A stretch of 64,000 nucleotides of DNA, from assembly GCF_026914305.1 (NCBI RefSeq), contig NZ_CP113866.1, forward strand, positions 1,987,501-2,051,500. Direction: 5' to 3'. Position 1 is the stretch's first letter. Each line of letters opens with the position of its first letter. This document shows, piece by piece, positions 1-8,334 of this stretch. The DNA is from Caldicellulosiruptor acetigenus (GTDB taxonomy: Bacteria > Bacillota > Thermoanaerobacteria > Caldicellulosiruptorales > Caldicellulosiruptoraceae). The notes under the pieces were generated by a model. That model was not told where the DNA came from. It ran no database searches and saw only the letters and a program-made list of their open reading frames with translations. The translations under genes were made by a program, and so were the position numbers.

Positions 1-1499
1 CCGTATGAGATAAGTGTCGGGTCTGTGTAGAACTTGTCAAGCAGCGCTTCAAATATTGCGTCTCTGAGATTGAACACCTTTGCCTTTGGAACAGGTTTTC
101 CGTCAACAATTCCTACTCTTATTTTGTTCTTTATCTGTTTTACGCGCGGATTTTCTTCTTTTGGAATTAAAACCTCAGGAACTCTTTCTTCCATCTTCTC
201 AATCTTCTGGTTTGAGAACATATATCTTGCTATACCATCCGGGTCTTTCACAAGATTTATTCTTGGCGAAACATTTTCATCAACAGCAAGTGCACATATC
301 TTTGTTATAAGTTCTTTTACATAGCTTTGAATCTCCTCTATCTTTTCTTCTGTTACAATACCTGCTCTGATTAACTCATCCTTGTAAGTTACAATTGGTT
401 CTTGAGCAGCCCATGCCTCAATCTCCTCTTTTGTCCTGTAGGAAGACGAGTCAGATGGAGAGTGGCCTGTGAGCCTGTATGTGACAATATCCAAAAGCAC
501 TGGACCTTGTTTTTGTTCAAGCAGGTATTTCTTTCTCTTCATTGCATCAATTACAGCCAAAGTATTGTAACCGTCAACACGCTCAGCATGCATCTGCTCA
601 GGGTTAACACCTGCACCGACCCTTGCAAGCATATCATATCCCATTGTCTCGCCACGTGTCTGCCCGCCCATAGCATACTGATTGTCCATAAAATTGAAGA
701 TTATTGGAAGACCACCTCTGTACTCCTCATCCCACAGTTTTTTGTACTGGTCCATTGTAGCAAGACACATAGCCTCCCATACAGGTCCACACGCCATCGA
801 ACCATCGCCGATATTGACAACAACAATGCCATTTTTCTTATTGATTTTCTTAAACAAAGCTGCCCCTACTGCAATGTCAGCAGACCCGCCAACAATTGCA
901 TTGTTCGGGTAAATTCCAAACGGTGGGAAGAACACATGCATAGACCCGCCAAGACCTTTTTGAAACCCAGTCTCTCTTCCAAATATCTCGGCAAGCGTGC
1001 CATACAAGAAAAAGTTGACTGCAAGTTCTTTAATGCTTGAGATATTTTTTAGGTTTTCTTCCACAACTCTAAGTATTGCTCCATCAAAATAGCTCTCCAT
1101 GATTTTCAAAAGCTCATCGTCGTTGAGCTTTTCAATTGTTGAAAGACCTTTTGCAATAACCTCTCCATGACTTCTATGTGAACCAAATATAAAGTCATCT
1201 TTATCCAACACAAAAGCCTGGCCGACCGCCGCTGCTTCCTGACCAATCGACAGATGTGCCGGTCCCGGATAGTCATACTTTATCCCGTTGTACTCTCCAG
1301 TTGTTTTTATTAAAGAGAGCATTGTCTCAAATTCGCGGATTATAAGCATGTCTCTGTAAATTCTAATCAGCTGGTCATCTGAAAAGTTTTGTCTCTCCTC
1401 TTCTAAGGTTTTGTTATACTGGTTCACAGGAATATCATAGAATTTTATCCAGCCACTTTTTCTTATCTCGTTCGGGTCAATAAACTGTGATTTTGGCAT
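1..1499 (-). CDS. 2-oxoacid dehydrogenase E1 component, fused alpha/beta type (3' end outside window)
   Basis: Thiamine-diphosphate-dependent decarboxylase/acyl-transferring component of a lipoate-linked 2-oxoacid dehydrogenase complex. About 499 codons are visible, starting MPKSQFIDPNEIRKSGWIKF. The alpha part carries the ThDP/Mg motif (GDG near residue 225, then NFMDN about 30 residues on) and the phosphorylation-loop-like stretch TGHSPSDSSSYR. After about residue 400 the frame runs on without a stop into sequence typical of the start of a beta subunit (residues before the edge include LRDAIFEALLDKF), so alpha and beta are fused in one chain. The start is ATG at 1499, with GGAGGT 11 nt upstream. 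It is the last visible gene of the E2-E3-E1 operon, 27 nt after lpdA. Substrate (pyruvate, branched-chain 2-oxoacid or acetoin) cannot be told from the sequence. Confidence 0.85.
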   Translation of the reverse strand, partial: MPKSQFIDPNEIRKSGWIKFYDIPVNQYNKTLEEERQNFSDDQLIRIYRDMLIIREFETMLSLIKTTGEYNGIKYDYPGPAHLSIGQEAAAVGQAFVLDKDDFIFGSHRSHGEVIAKGLSTIEKLNDDELLKIMESYFDGAILRVVEENLKNISSIKELAVNFFLYGTLAEIFGRETGFQKGLGGSMHVFFPPFGIYPNNAIVGGSADIAVGAALFKKINKKNGIVVVNIGDGSMACGPVWEAMCLATMDQYKKLWDEEYRGGLPIIFNFMDNQYAMGGQTRGETMGYDMLARVGAGVNPEQMHAERVDGYNTLAVIDAMKRKKYLLEQKQGPVLLDIVTYRLTGHSPSDSSSYRTKEEIEAWAAQEPIVTYKDELIRAGIVTEEKIEEIQSYVKELITKICALAVDENVSPRINLVKDPDGIARYMFSNQKIEKMEERVPEVLIPKEENPRVKQIKNKIRVGIVDGKPVPKAKVFNLRDAIFEALLDKFYTDPTLISY

Positions 1500-1526
1500 C
1501 TTTAAAATCAACCTCCCCCACAAATT

Positions 1527-2891
1527 CTATAGTTCAAATATGACCTCTCTTATGATTTCGCTAACCGTCGGATGTGGAAATACAATATCCTTTATATCTT
1601 CAACTCTCAGTTGTGATTCAATCATCACACCAACACCGTAAATTATCTCTGAGCTGTAGTTTCCTATCATGTGACAGCCAAGTATTGTTCGTTTCCTTCT
1701 ATCAATCAATATTTTGCAAAGCCCGTCAAATTCTTCATTTTCAGCAACAAACCTCCCACTGTAAAGCATAGGAAGCTTTACAATTTCATATTCCAAGCCT
1801 TTTTCTTTTGCCGACTCTTCGCTCTCGCCCACCCATGCAACCTCCGGGTTTGTATATACAACAGAAGGAATAGAATTGTAGTTCACCTTCACCCTTCTTC
1901 CAAGCATATTCCATACAGCAACCTCTGCTTCTCTGTATGCTGTGTGAGCAAGCATGAGCTTGCCGTTTACATCCCCCGCAGCATACACCTCTTGGACATT
2001 GGTCTTCATTCTATCATCTGTTTTTACACACCCTTTTTCAACCTCAACTCCTATGTTTTCAAGTCCAAATCCTGTGATATTTGGTCTTCTTCCGACGCTC
2101 AGCAAAACTTTCTCTGTCTCTTTTTCAAAAAACTTTCCATCTTTTTCATACACCACTTTTCGGTCATCAATTTTAGTAACTCTTGCTGAAAGTTCAAACT
2201 CAATTCCCTTTTTTTTGTATGTTTCAAGTAGGATATTCGAAATTTCCCTATCCATGCTGCCGCCAATGTGGTCAAGCATTTCAACCACAGTCACTTTTGA
2301 GCCTGCCGAATTGAAATATGACGCCATCTCAAGCCCAACAATTCCCCCACCAATCACAACCAAAGAGGCTGGTACACTTTCAATCTCAAGAATTTCTCTG
2401 TTAGTCAACACAAATCCTCTTTCAAGCCCCTCTTTCACGCCCTCAATTGGTAGAATGAAAGGCGAAGAACCAGTGGCAATCAAGAGCCTATCTGTGACAA
2501 ATTCTTTATCGCCCACCGCTACAACATATCCTTTGCTGCTTCTTCCCAAAATCTCTCCATGGCCGCTGAGTATTTCAGCACCGTTTTTTCTGAGCTTACT
2601 TTTTATTCCTGTCACAAGAGTTTTTATTACTTTGTCTTTTCTTTCAAGTACCTTTTTGTGGTTTAACGCAATATTCTGTACTTCAACACCATATTTAAAA
2701 CCGTGCTTTGCTCCTTCTAAAATCTTTGCACTGTATAGTAGGGTTTTTGTAGGAATACACCCTTCGTTGAGACAAACACCGCCCAAATACCTTTCTTCTA
2801 TTAAGAGCGTTTTGAGTCCTCCTTTTGAAGCCCTCTCTGCTGCCAGATACCCCGCAGGTCCACCGCCTATGATTATCAGGTCGTATTTCAT
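1527..2891 (-). CDS. lpdA: dihydrolipoyl dehydrogenase (E3)
   Basis: FAD-dependent NAD+ oxidoreductase that reoxidises the dihydrolipoyl arm of E2. The 454 residues have the usual family length. Visible motifs are the FAD-binding GGGPAGY at residues 9-15, the redox disulfide Cys40/Cys45 in GGVCLNEGCIPTK, the NAD-binding GGGIVGLE near 180, the second FAD motif YAAGDVNGK near 310, and the C-terminal catalytic His-Glu in HPTVSE. It starts with ATG after GAGAGGGTG and lies between the E2 and E1 genes with 26-27 nt gaps, so it is almost certainly cotranscribed with them. It could also serve a glycine cleavage system encoded elsewhere. Confidence 0.95.
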   Translation of the reverse strand: MKYDLIIIGGGPAGYLAAERASKGGLKTLLIEERYLGGVCLNEGCIPTKTLLYSAKILEGAKHGFKYGVEVQNIALNHKKVLERKDKVIKTLVTGIKSKLRKNGAEILSGHGEILGRSSKGYVVAVGDKEFVTDRLLIATGSSPFILPIEGVKEGLERGFVLTNREILEIESVPASLVVIGGGIVGLEMASYFNSAGSKVTVVEMLDHIGGSMDREISNILLETYKKKGIEFELSARVTKIDDRKVVYEKDGKFFEKETEKVLLSVGRRPNITGFGLENIGVEVEKGCVKTDDRMKTNVQEVYAAGDVNGKLMLAHTAYREAEVAVWNMLGRRVKVNYNSIPSVVYTNPEVAWVGESEESAKEKGLEYEIVKLPMLYSGRFVAENEEFDGLCKILIDRRKRTILGCHMIGNYSSEIIYGVGVMIESQLRVEDIKDIVFPHPTVSEIIREVIFEL

Positions 2892-2917
2892 CTAAGTTTT
2901 CACCCTCTCTAAATAAA

Positions 2918-4279
2918 TCAGAGTGCCAAAAACAAATCAAAGTTTTCTAAAAGCTCCTTTAAATCTTTCAAAAACCTTGCTGCATCGGCTCCATCTAACG
3001 CTCTGTGGTCAAATGTTAGTGATAGCCCCATTGCAGGATAGAATTTTATATGTCCATCTTCTTCCTTAGGCCTTTGAACAATTGTATTTACACCTAAAAT
3101 CCCTGTTTGAGGAGGATTTAGGACAGGTGTAAAACTTTCTATGCCAAAGCTTTCTAAGTTAGTGACAGTGAATGTTGCTCCTTTTAAAAGGTCTGGTGAG
3201 ATTGTTCCTTTTTTGCAAAGGCTAATTAGCTCCTTTGCTTTTTTTGAGATTTGGCTCAAACTCTTTTGGTTACAATTGAATATTGTTGGCACCATAAGAC
3301 CACGCTCTGTGTCAACTGCAAACCCAAGATAAACATTCTTGAAATATCTCGTTTTGTCATCCAAAAAATGGCTATTGAGCAATTTGTGTTTTGGTAAAAC
3401 CCTTGAGACTGCAAAAAGGATTATATCGTTTATTGTGATATCCTCAAGTCCCAGTTTTTCTCTATTTTCTTTTACTTTTTTCCTAAACTCAGGAACTTTA
3501 GTTGCATCAAATGATGTATGTAATGTCAGCTGAGCTGTTGTGGTAAGTGATAGATACATAGCCTTTGCTATAGCCTTTCTGATATTCGAAAGAGGTACGT
3601 CTTCATATTCTCCATCTGGCACAGAAACCTCAGAAGTTTTTGAAACATAGCTTTCCTGCTTTGCTCTTTCAATGTCAAAAGTTGTAATTCTACCACCAAT
3701 GCCAGTTGGCTCTAAAATCTGAGCATCTTTAATTTCTTTTACTTTCTGCTTTGCCGCACTTGTAAATACCGGTCCTGACTCAAAAAGTTTTAAAATGTCT
3801 CTTTCAATTATTCTTCCATCTGGCCCTGAAGGTCTTGCAAACCTAAAGTCAACATTTAGCTTTTCAGCTAAGTTCTTTGCCCTGGGCGAAATTTTTAATT
3901 TTCCTTCAGTTTGTAAAGAAGTGTTTGGAATTTTTTCTTCAGTTTCTATCGGCGCCTCGTGGTCAGATGCCTGTAAATTCAAAACTTCATCTTTTTTAGA
4001 TTCCAAAGATGCCTTTGGATTGAATTTTTCTACATTCTCGCCAGGTTCACCAATCACACACACATTTGTCAAGACAGGAACCTCTTCACCCTCTTCAAAG
4101 AAAATGTCAAGAAGCACACCACTTACCTTTGCTTCCTCATCAAAGCTTGCCTTGTCGGTCTCGTAAGAAAATAAAAGGTCGCCAACCTCAACTTTATCAC
4201 CTTTTTTCTTGTGCCACTTTGTAATTATACAGCTTTCAACAGTCTGCCCCTGCTTGGGCATTATTACAGGCATTGCCAT
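2918..4279 (-). CDS. 2-oxoacid dehydrogenase E2, lipoyl acyltransferase
   Basis: Core acyltransferase of the complex, 453 aa. Order of domains: one lipoyl domain (residues 1-80, lipoyl lysine K43 in ETDKAS), a linker, a peripheral-subunit-binding domain at about 130-170 (PRAKNLAEKL to GPDGRIIERDI), a second similar segment at about 177-213 ending GIGGRITTFDI, then the catalytic domain with DHRALDG near the C terminus. A frame five codons longer (ATG at 4294) exists, but the sequence ATGGAGGTCATTAATATG shows that the first ATG overlaps the GGAGGT ribosome site of the second. Start at 4279 is therefore preferred. It is the first gene of the operon, downstream of a good promoter. The tandem binding-domain arrangement is unusual. 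Confidence 0.92.
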   Translation of the reverse strand: MAMPVIMPKQGQTVESCIITKWHKKKGDKVEVGDLLFSYETDKASFDEEAKVSGVLLDIFFEEGEEVPVLTNVCVIGEPGENVEKFNPKASLESKKDEVLNLQASDHEAPIETEEKIPNTSLQTEGKLKISPRAKNLAEKLNVDFRFARPSGPDGRIIERDILKLFESGPVFTSAAKQKVKEIKDAQILEPTGIGGRITTFDIERAKQESYVSKTSEVSVPDGEYEDVPLSNIRKAIAKAMYLSLTTTAQLTLHTSFDATKVPEFRKKVKENREKLGLEDITINDIILFAVSRVLPKHKLLNSHFLDDKTRYFKNVYLGFAVDTERGLMVPTIFNCNQKSLSQISKKAKELISLCKKGTISPDLLKGATFTVTNLESFGIESFTPVLNPPQTGILGVNTIVQRPKEEDGHIKFYPAMGLSLTFDHRALDGADAARFLKDLKELLENFDLFLAL

Positions 4280-4370
4280 ATTAATGACCTCCATTTGACC
4301 TGTTTATTTGCTTCAATAGATTTGATATATTTTTTCATCCATCATGTTAACTTTTTTCATCTTCAATTCA

Positions 4371-4399
4371 ATAGTATCATTTTGTTTGTTTTCTGTCAA
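4371..4399 (-). promoter_or_regulatory. sigma-A type promoter for the E2-E3-E1 operon
   Basis: On the minus strand TTGACA (4399-4394), a 17-nt spacer and TACTAT (4376-4371). It lies about 90 nt upstream of the E2 start, in the gap after lipA. The consensus -35 and exact spacing make it convincing; the -10 matches 4 of 6. Confidence 0.6.
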
Positions 4400-4427
4400 T
4401 GTTATTTTGATTTTTGTCTTTCTAATT

Positions 4428-5303
4428 TCATATTCTGCGGACATTTTCAATTATATCCTTTGCATTCTCTGCCATATATGAACTTCTCACAAGAGGACCT
4501 GACATAACAAACTTAAATCCAATTGAAATTGCAAATTCTTTGTACTCTTCAAAGACATCTGGATGAACAAATTCAACAACAGGATGGTGATTTTTGGAAG
4601 GAGATAGGTACTGTCCTATTGTTACAAAATCACACTCTGCTTTTCTTAAGTCTTCAAGCGCCTTTTTAACTTCATTTTTTGTCTCACCAAGTCCAACCAT
4701 GATACCCGATTTTGTAAATACACTTCTATCAATCTCTTTTACCATCCTCAAGATATCAAGCGACCTTCTATAACTTGCTAAAGGTCTTACGCAGGGATAT
4801 AACCTTTCGATGGTCTCTATATTGTGTGCAACAACATCAGGTGAAGCTTCTACAACCTTTGAAACTGATTCAAAACTACCTTTAAAGTCAGGAATTAGAA
4901 CCTCAATCTTAGTATGTTTACTTTTTCCTTTAATGCTTCTTATGCACTCTGCAAAGTGAGAAGCCCCTCCATCTGGCAAATCATCCCTTGTAACAGAGGT
5001 TATGACAACATACTCAAGCCCAAGTGCCTCTACAGCCTCAGCAACCATCCCCGGTTCATCTGTATTTAGCTCCTTTGGATTTCCTTTCTTTACATCACAA
5101 AATGTGCAGTTTCTTGTACATACATCGCCCATAATCAAAAAAGTGGCAGTTTTTTTTGAAAAGCACTCATAAATGTTTGGACACTGAGCTTGTTCACACA
5201 CCGTGTGAAGAGAAAACATTTTTAAAATTTCTATGACATCATCTATTTTTTGATCTGCCTTTACTCTTATCTTCAGCCAATCAGGCTTTTTTAGATAGCT
5301 CAT
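4428..5303 (-). CDS. lipA: lipoyl synthase
   Basis: Radical-SAM enzyme that inserts two sulfur atoms into protein-bound octanoyl groups. The 291 aa contain both iron-sulfur motifs: the auxiliary cluster C36-x4-C41-x5-C47 (CEQAQCPNIYEC) and the radical-SAM C62-x3-C66-x2-C69 (CTRNCTFC). The C-terminal RSSYMA supplies the conserved Arg-Ser-Ser-Tyr segment. Its start overlaps the lipB stop by 4 nt (ATGA), showing translational coupling. With lipB it provides the cofactor for the neighbouring E2. Confidence 0.96.
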   Translation of the reverse strand: MSYLKKPDWLKIRVKADQKIDDVIEILKMFSLHTVCEQAQCPNIYECFSKKTATFLIMGDVCTRNCTFCDVKKGNPKELNTDEPGMVAEAVEALGLEYVVITSVTRDDLPDGGASHFAECIRSIKGKSKHTKIEVLIPDFKGSFESVSKVVEASPDVVAHNIETIERLYPCVRPLASYRRSLDILRMVKEIDRSVFTKSGIMVGLGETKNEVKKALEDLRKAECDFVTIGQYLSPSKNHHPVVEFVHPDVFEEYKEFAISIGFKFVMSGPLVRSSYMAENAKDIIENVRRI

Positions 5304-6010
5304 CTTTCCATACCTTCTTGCGTTTGGATTTTCAGCAAATCTAAAAGCTCTTCTTTGCCCAAGATATCCAAACTCTTGCCGAAAACCTTTCCAAAATAAG
5401 ACTGAACCTTATCCACCACATCTTCAAATGGAATTGTTTTTTCAATCAGTCTTTCTAAGGATGTAACACCTCTATCTTTCAGTCCGCACGGGACAATCCA
5501 CGAAAAGTGTTCAAGATTTGTATTTACATTGAAAGCAAATCCGTGCATGGTTACCCACTTTTTAACTGCTATCCCTATAGCAACTATCTTGCTATTTTCA
5601 ACCCAAACACCGGTGTATTTGTCTTCATCCCTCTGCGCTTCAATTCCAAACTGGTCTTTTAAAAGCCTTATAAAAACCTCTTCTAAAAGATACACAAACT
5701 TTTTTATATCTCTATCTGTCAAAGCCAAATCAAAAATTGGGTATCCTACAAGCTGACCAGGACCGTGATATGTCACATCCCCGCCACGGCTTACTTCAAA
5801 TACCTTGACACCTAACTTCTCTAAAAACTCCTCTGACACAAGTATGTTTTTCTTACTGCCACGTCTTCCTATTGTGATAACAGGTGGATGTTCAAGCAGC
5901 AGCAGTGTGTCACCAATCTTCTTTTCAACCCTCAAAGACCAAATGCTCTCCTGAATAATAAGAGCTTCCTGATACTCTACCTCTCCCAAATAACAGACAT
6001 TTATACACAC
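5300..6010 (-). CDS. lipB: octanoyl-[ACP]:protein N-octanoyltransferase
   Basis: Transfers octanoate from acyl carrier protein to lipoyl domains, the step before LipA. The 236 aa have the family signature RGGDVTYHGPGQ (75-86), the catalytic lysine K141 in SKIVAIG and the catalytic cysteine C175 in IVPCGLKDRGVTSL. The start codon is GTG at 6010 with AAGGAAG nine bases upstream. The stop overlaps the lipA start. A weak TTGACA sits at the end of the preceding dehydrogenase gene, so lipBA may have its own promoter or be read through from upstream. Confidence 0.95.
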   Translation of the reverse strand: MCINVCYLGEVEYQEALIIQESIWSLRVEKKIGDTLLLLEHPPVITIGRRGSKKNILVSEEFLEKLGVKVFEVSRGGDVTYHGPGQLVGYPIFDLALTDRDIKKFVYLLEEVFIRLLKDQFGIEAQRDEDKYTGVWVENSKIVAIGIAVKKWVTMHGFAFNVNTNLEHFSWIVPCGLKDRGVTSLERLIEKTIPFEDVVDKVQSYFGKVFGKSLDILGKEELLDLLKIQTQEGMER

Positions 6011-6054
6011 TTTGCATATCTTCCTTTCATACTGTTAATACTCAATTTTAACTG

Positions 6055-7320
6055 TCAAATCTTTTTAGCATTCTCTAAAAGAAAATCTTCTGCCTCTTTG
6101 CACCAAAGACCATTATTTTTTTCAACAATCTTTGCAAGCTCTGCAAAAAGAGGGTCTTCTTTTCCCTTTTCCTTGAAATCTTCTATTGCTACAAGGTCAA
6201 GCTCTACGTTTGTGTATATAAGCTTTTTACCGCCAGGAATCTTGGGAAGATTTAAGGTTGTTTGCGCAACACAGTTAAGCCCCCCGATATGAGTAATCAT
6301 TGCAGCGGGGTTGACGATACCTTTTGCCATCAAATCAAGCGCTTCAATCATGTCATCGGTATTGCCACCACTTGTTCCAACAACGTGCGTTGAGTTGTAG
6401 TGTACATTGTAAAAGTTCAAAAGTGCTGAAAAATTAGGGTCGCTCGGTCCTGCAAAAAAGTTTAGGCACCCATCTCTTGCAAGAATTTTATCTGCAAGTT
6501 CAACAAGTTCTTTGACAGGGGCAAAGACAAAAACATCGTCAAAACCTCTACCATCAGTAAATGAAAGAAGATAATTCTCAACATTATCTACATTGGCAGT
6601 GTTGACATAATAAAGGTCAACCCCATGCTTTTTAGCATCTTCTTTAGTATATATTGAGGCTGCTCTTGCGAGCCTTTCCTGGTTTATATCTGTCACAACA
6701 AGCAGCTTTGGTGGCCTTGGACCGTGCACAGCATAGTCAATAGCCCCAAGCCCCATTGGACCAGCACCTGCTAAGATTGCCATAAAACCGTTTTTTAATG
6801 TACCCATTTTGTGTATATATTTGCCTGCCTGGGTGTGATAGCTTGCATGAAATGCGCCAATAATGCATGACATTGGCTCTGCCAGTGAGCCGTAAAAGAA
6901 AGCATCACCCTCATACTTTAAAAGACAGTTTTGCTCCATCACCTCATTCGGAATAATGATGTATGTCGCATCACCACCAATGTACTGGAACGAATATCCC
7001 GGTGCTGCATACGGATTGTCTTTGAGGTTCAGCGCAGGCTGTATGGTGAACTTGTCACCTGGCTTGAACTTATCCTGCCACTTTTTACCTACCTCTACTA
7101 TCTGCCCGCAAAATTCATGACCTATTATAACCGGGTTTTTGTCTATGTCTTTTGGTACTCTTTTGTGCTCACTTCCTTGAATTGCTGCCTTGTAAGAAGA
7201 CATGCAAAGACTATCAGAAATTACTTTTGCCAGGATTTCGTCTTCTCTTATTGGTGGAAGTTCAAATTCTTCAAGTCTCAAATCGTTTTTGCCATATAAT
7301 CTCACAGCTTTTGTCTTCAT
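6055..7320 (-). CDS. zinc-type alcohol dehydrogenase, sorbose-1-phosphate-reductase-like
   Basis: Medium-chain dehydrogenase of 421 aa. Catalytic-zinc residues are visible as C39 (DSLCMSS) and GHE at 67-69; a Rossmann glycine motif AGAGPMGLGA lies near residue 190. The four-cysteine structural zinc lobe of ordinary alcohol dehydrogenases is absent, as in the L-sorbose-1-phosphate reductase and related sugar-phosphate branch. The start ATG has AAAGGAGG upstream. It is divergent from the SDR gene at 7527, with about 200 nt between them. The likely substrate is a sugar or polyol phosphate, but the exact one is not readable from sequence. Confidence 0.75.
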   Translation of the reverse strand: MKTKAVRLYGKNDLRLEEFELPPIREDEILAKVISDSLCMSSYKAAIQGSEHKRVPKDIDKNPVIIGHEFCGQIVEVGKKWQDKFKPGDKFTIQPALNLKDNPYAAPGYSFQYIGGDATYIIIPNEVMEQNCLLKYEGDAFFYGSLAEPMSCIIGAFHASYHTQAGKYIHKMGTLKNGFMAILAGAGPMGLGAIDYAVHGPRPPKLLVVTDINQERLARAASIYTKEDAKKHGVDLYYVNTANVDNVENYLLSFTDGRGFDDVFVFAPVKELVELADKILARDGCLNFFAGPSDPNFSALLNFYNVHYNSTHVVGTSGGNTDDMIEALDLMAKGIVNPAAMITHIGGLNCVAQTTLNLPKIPGGKKLIYTNVELDLVAIEDFKEKGKEDPLFAELAKIVEKNNGLWCKEAEDFLLENAKKI

Positions 7321-7436
7321 TTTTATATCCTCCTTTACAAATCAAAATCTTATCTATAACATCAGGGTTGTTACAAGATAATGATAATACATCTTAGCCA
7401 AAAAATCAATAAAGTCAAAAATAAATCAAATTGATA

Positions 7437-7466
7437 TAGACATAAACACAACACATATTGTATAAT
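7437..7466 (+). promoter_or_regulatory. probable promoter of the SDR-PHP operon
   Basis: TAGACA (7437-7442), 18-nt spacer, perfect TATAAT (7461-7466), about 60 nt upstream of the SDR start. It lies in the divergent gap 7321-7526; no clear operator palindrome was recognised there. Confidence 0.5.
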
Positions 7467-7526
7467 TGATTTTAGATAGAACAAAAAGACAACATGTTAA
7501 AGCAATATCAAAGGGGGTTTTATAAT

Positions 7527-8306
7527 ATGAGCTGCAGGAGATTAGAAGGACAGGTTGCGATTGTTACAGGGGCTGCCCAGGGACTTGGCGAGGCGCTGGC
7601 AAGAAGACTTGACAAAGAAGGATGCAAGGTTGTTGTTGCGGATATAAACTTGGAAGGTGCTCAGAAAGTTGCAAGTGAGCTATCTGAAGCTATTGCTGTA
7701 AAGTGTGATGTTACAAACGAACAAGAGGTTGAGGCAATGGTCGACAAGACCATTGAAACTTTTGGCCAGCTTGATTTGATGGTTGCAAATGCTGGAATAC
7801 TAATTGCAAAGCCTATTACAGAATTTTCGCTTGCTGAGTGGAAAAAGGTAATCGATGTAAACCTCATTGGATATTTCTTGTGCGCAAGAGCCGCAGCAAG
7901 AGTGATGATTCCACGCCGAAAAGGAAATATAATCCAGATAAATAGTAAGTCCGGAAAGAAAGGGTCGTACAAAAACTCTGCATACTCTGCATCAAAGTTT
8001 GGTGGAATTGGTCTTACACAGAGCTTGGCACTTGAGCTTGCAGAGTATGGGATTAGAGTAAATGCTATATGCCCGGGAAATCTGCTTGACTCGCCTTTGT
8101 GGGTAAACAGCCTTTATGAGCAGTACGCCAAAAATCAAGGACTTACACCAGAACAGATAAGAGAAAAGTATTTGAGCCAAGTGCCACTCAGGCGCGCCTG
8201 CACATATGACGATGTTGCAAACGTGCTCGTATTTTTAGCATCTGATGAAGCAAGCTACATGACAGGGCAGGCTATAAATGTAACAGGTGGTCAGGAAATG
8301 AGATAA
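7527..8306 (+). CDS. short-chain dehydrogenase, sorbitol-6-phosphate 2-dehydrogenase-like
   Basis: NAD(P)-dependent SDR of 259 aa. Nucleotide motif TGAAQGLG at about 13-20, NAG at about 86, catalytic Ser (INSKSG), and Tyr-Lys in YSASK near 156-160. The overall sequence resembles sorbitol-6-phosphate dehydrogenases. A longer frame begins at 7494, but the ribosome site AAGGGGG at 7511-7517 lies inside it, nine bases before the ATG at 7527, so 7527 is the start. It is followed 28 nt later by a PHP protein and is divergent from a sorbose-1-P-reductase-like enzyme, which suggests interconversion of keto- and polyol-phosphates. Confidence 0.8.
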   Translation: MSCRRLEGQVAIVTGAAQGLGEALARRLDKEGCKVVVADINLEGAQKVASELSEAIAVKCDVTNEQEVEAMVDKTIETFGQLDLMVANAGILIAKPITEFSLAEWKKVIDVNLIGYFLCARAAARVMIPRRKGNIIQINSKSGKKGSYKNSAYSASKFGGIGLTQSLALELAEYGIRVNAICPGNLLDSPLWVNSLYEQYAKNQGLTPEQIREKYLSQVPLRRACTYDDVANVLVFLASDEASYMTGQAINVTGGQEMR

Positions 8307-8334
8307 ATCTTTAAAAAGGAGAAAGATTTGAAAC

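Noticed and set aside
402-1040. Plus-strand open frame of about 212 codons
   Set aside because: It lies antisense within the E1 gene, whose minus-strand frame has clear ThDP motifs, and its translation shows no family features.
1954-2895. Plus-strand open frame of about 313 codons opposite lpdA
   Set aside because: Exact antisense shadow of a well conserved flavoprotein gene; Ser/Pro-rich translation without domains.
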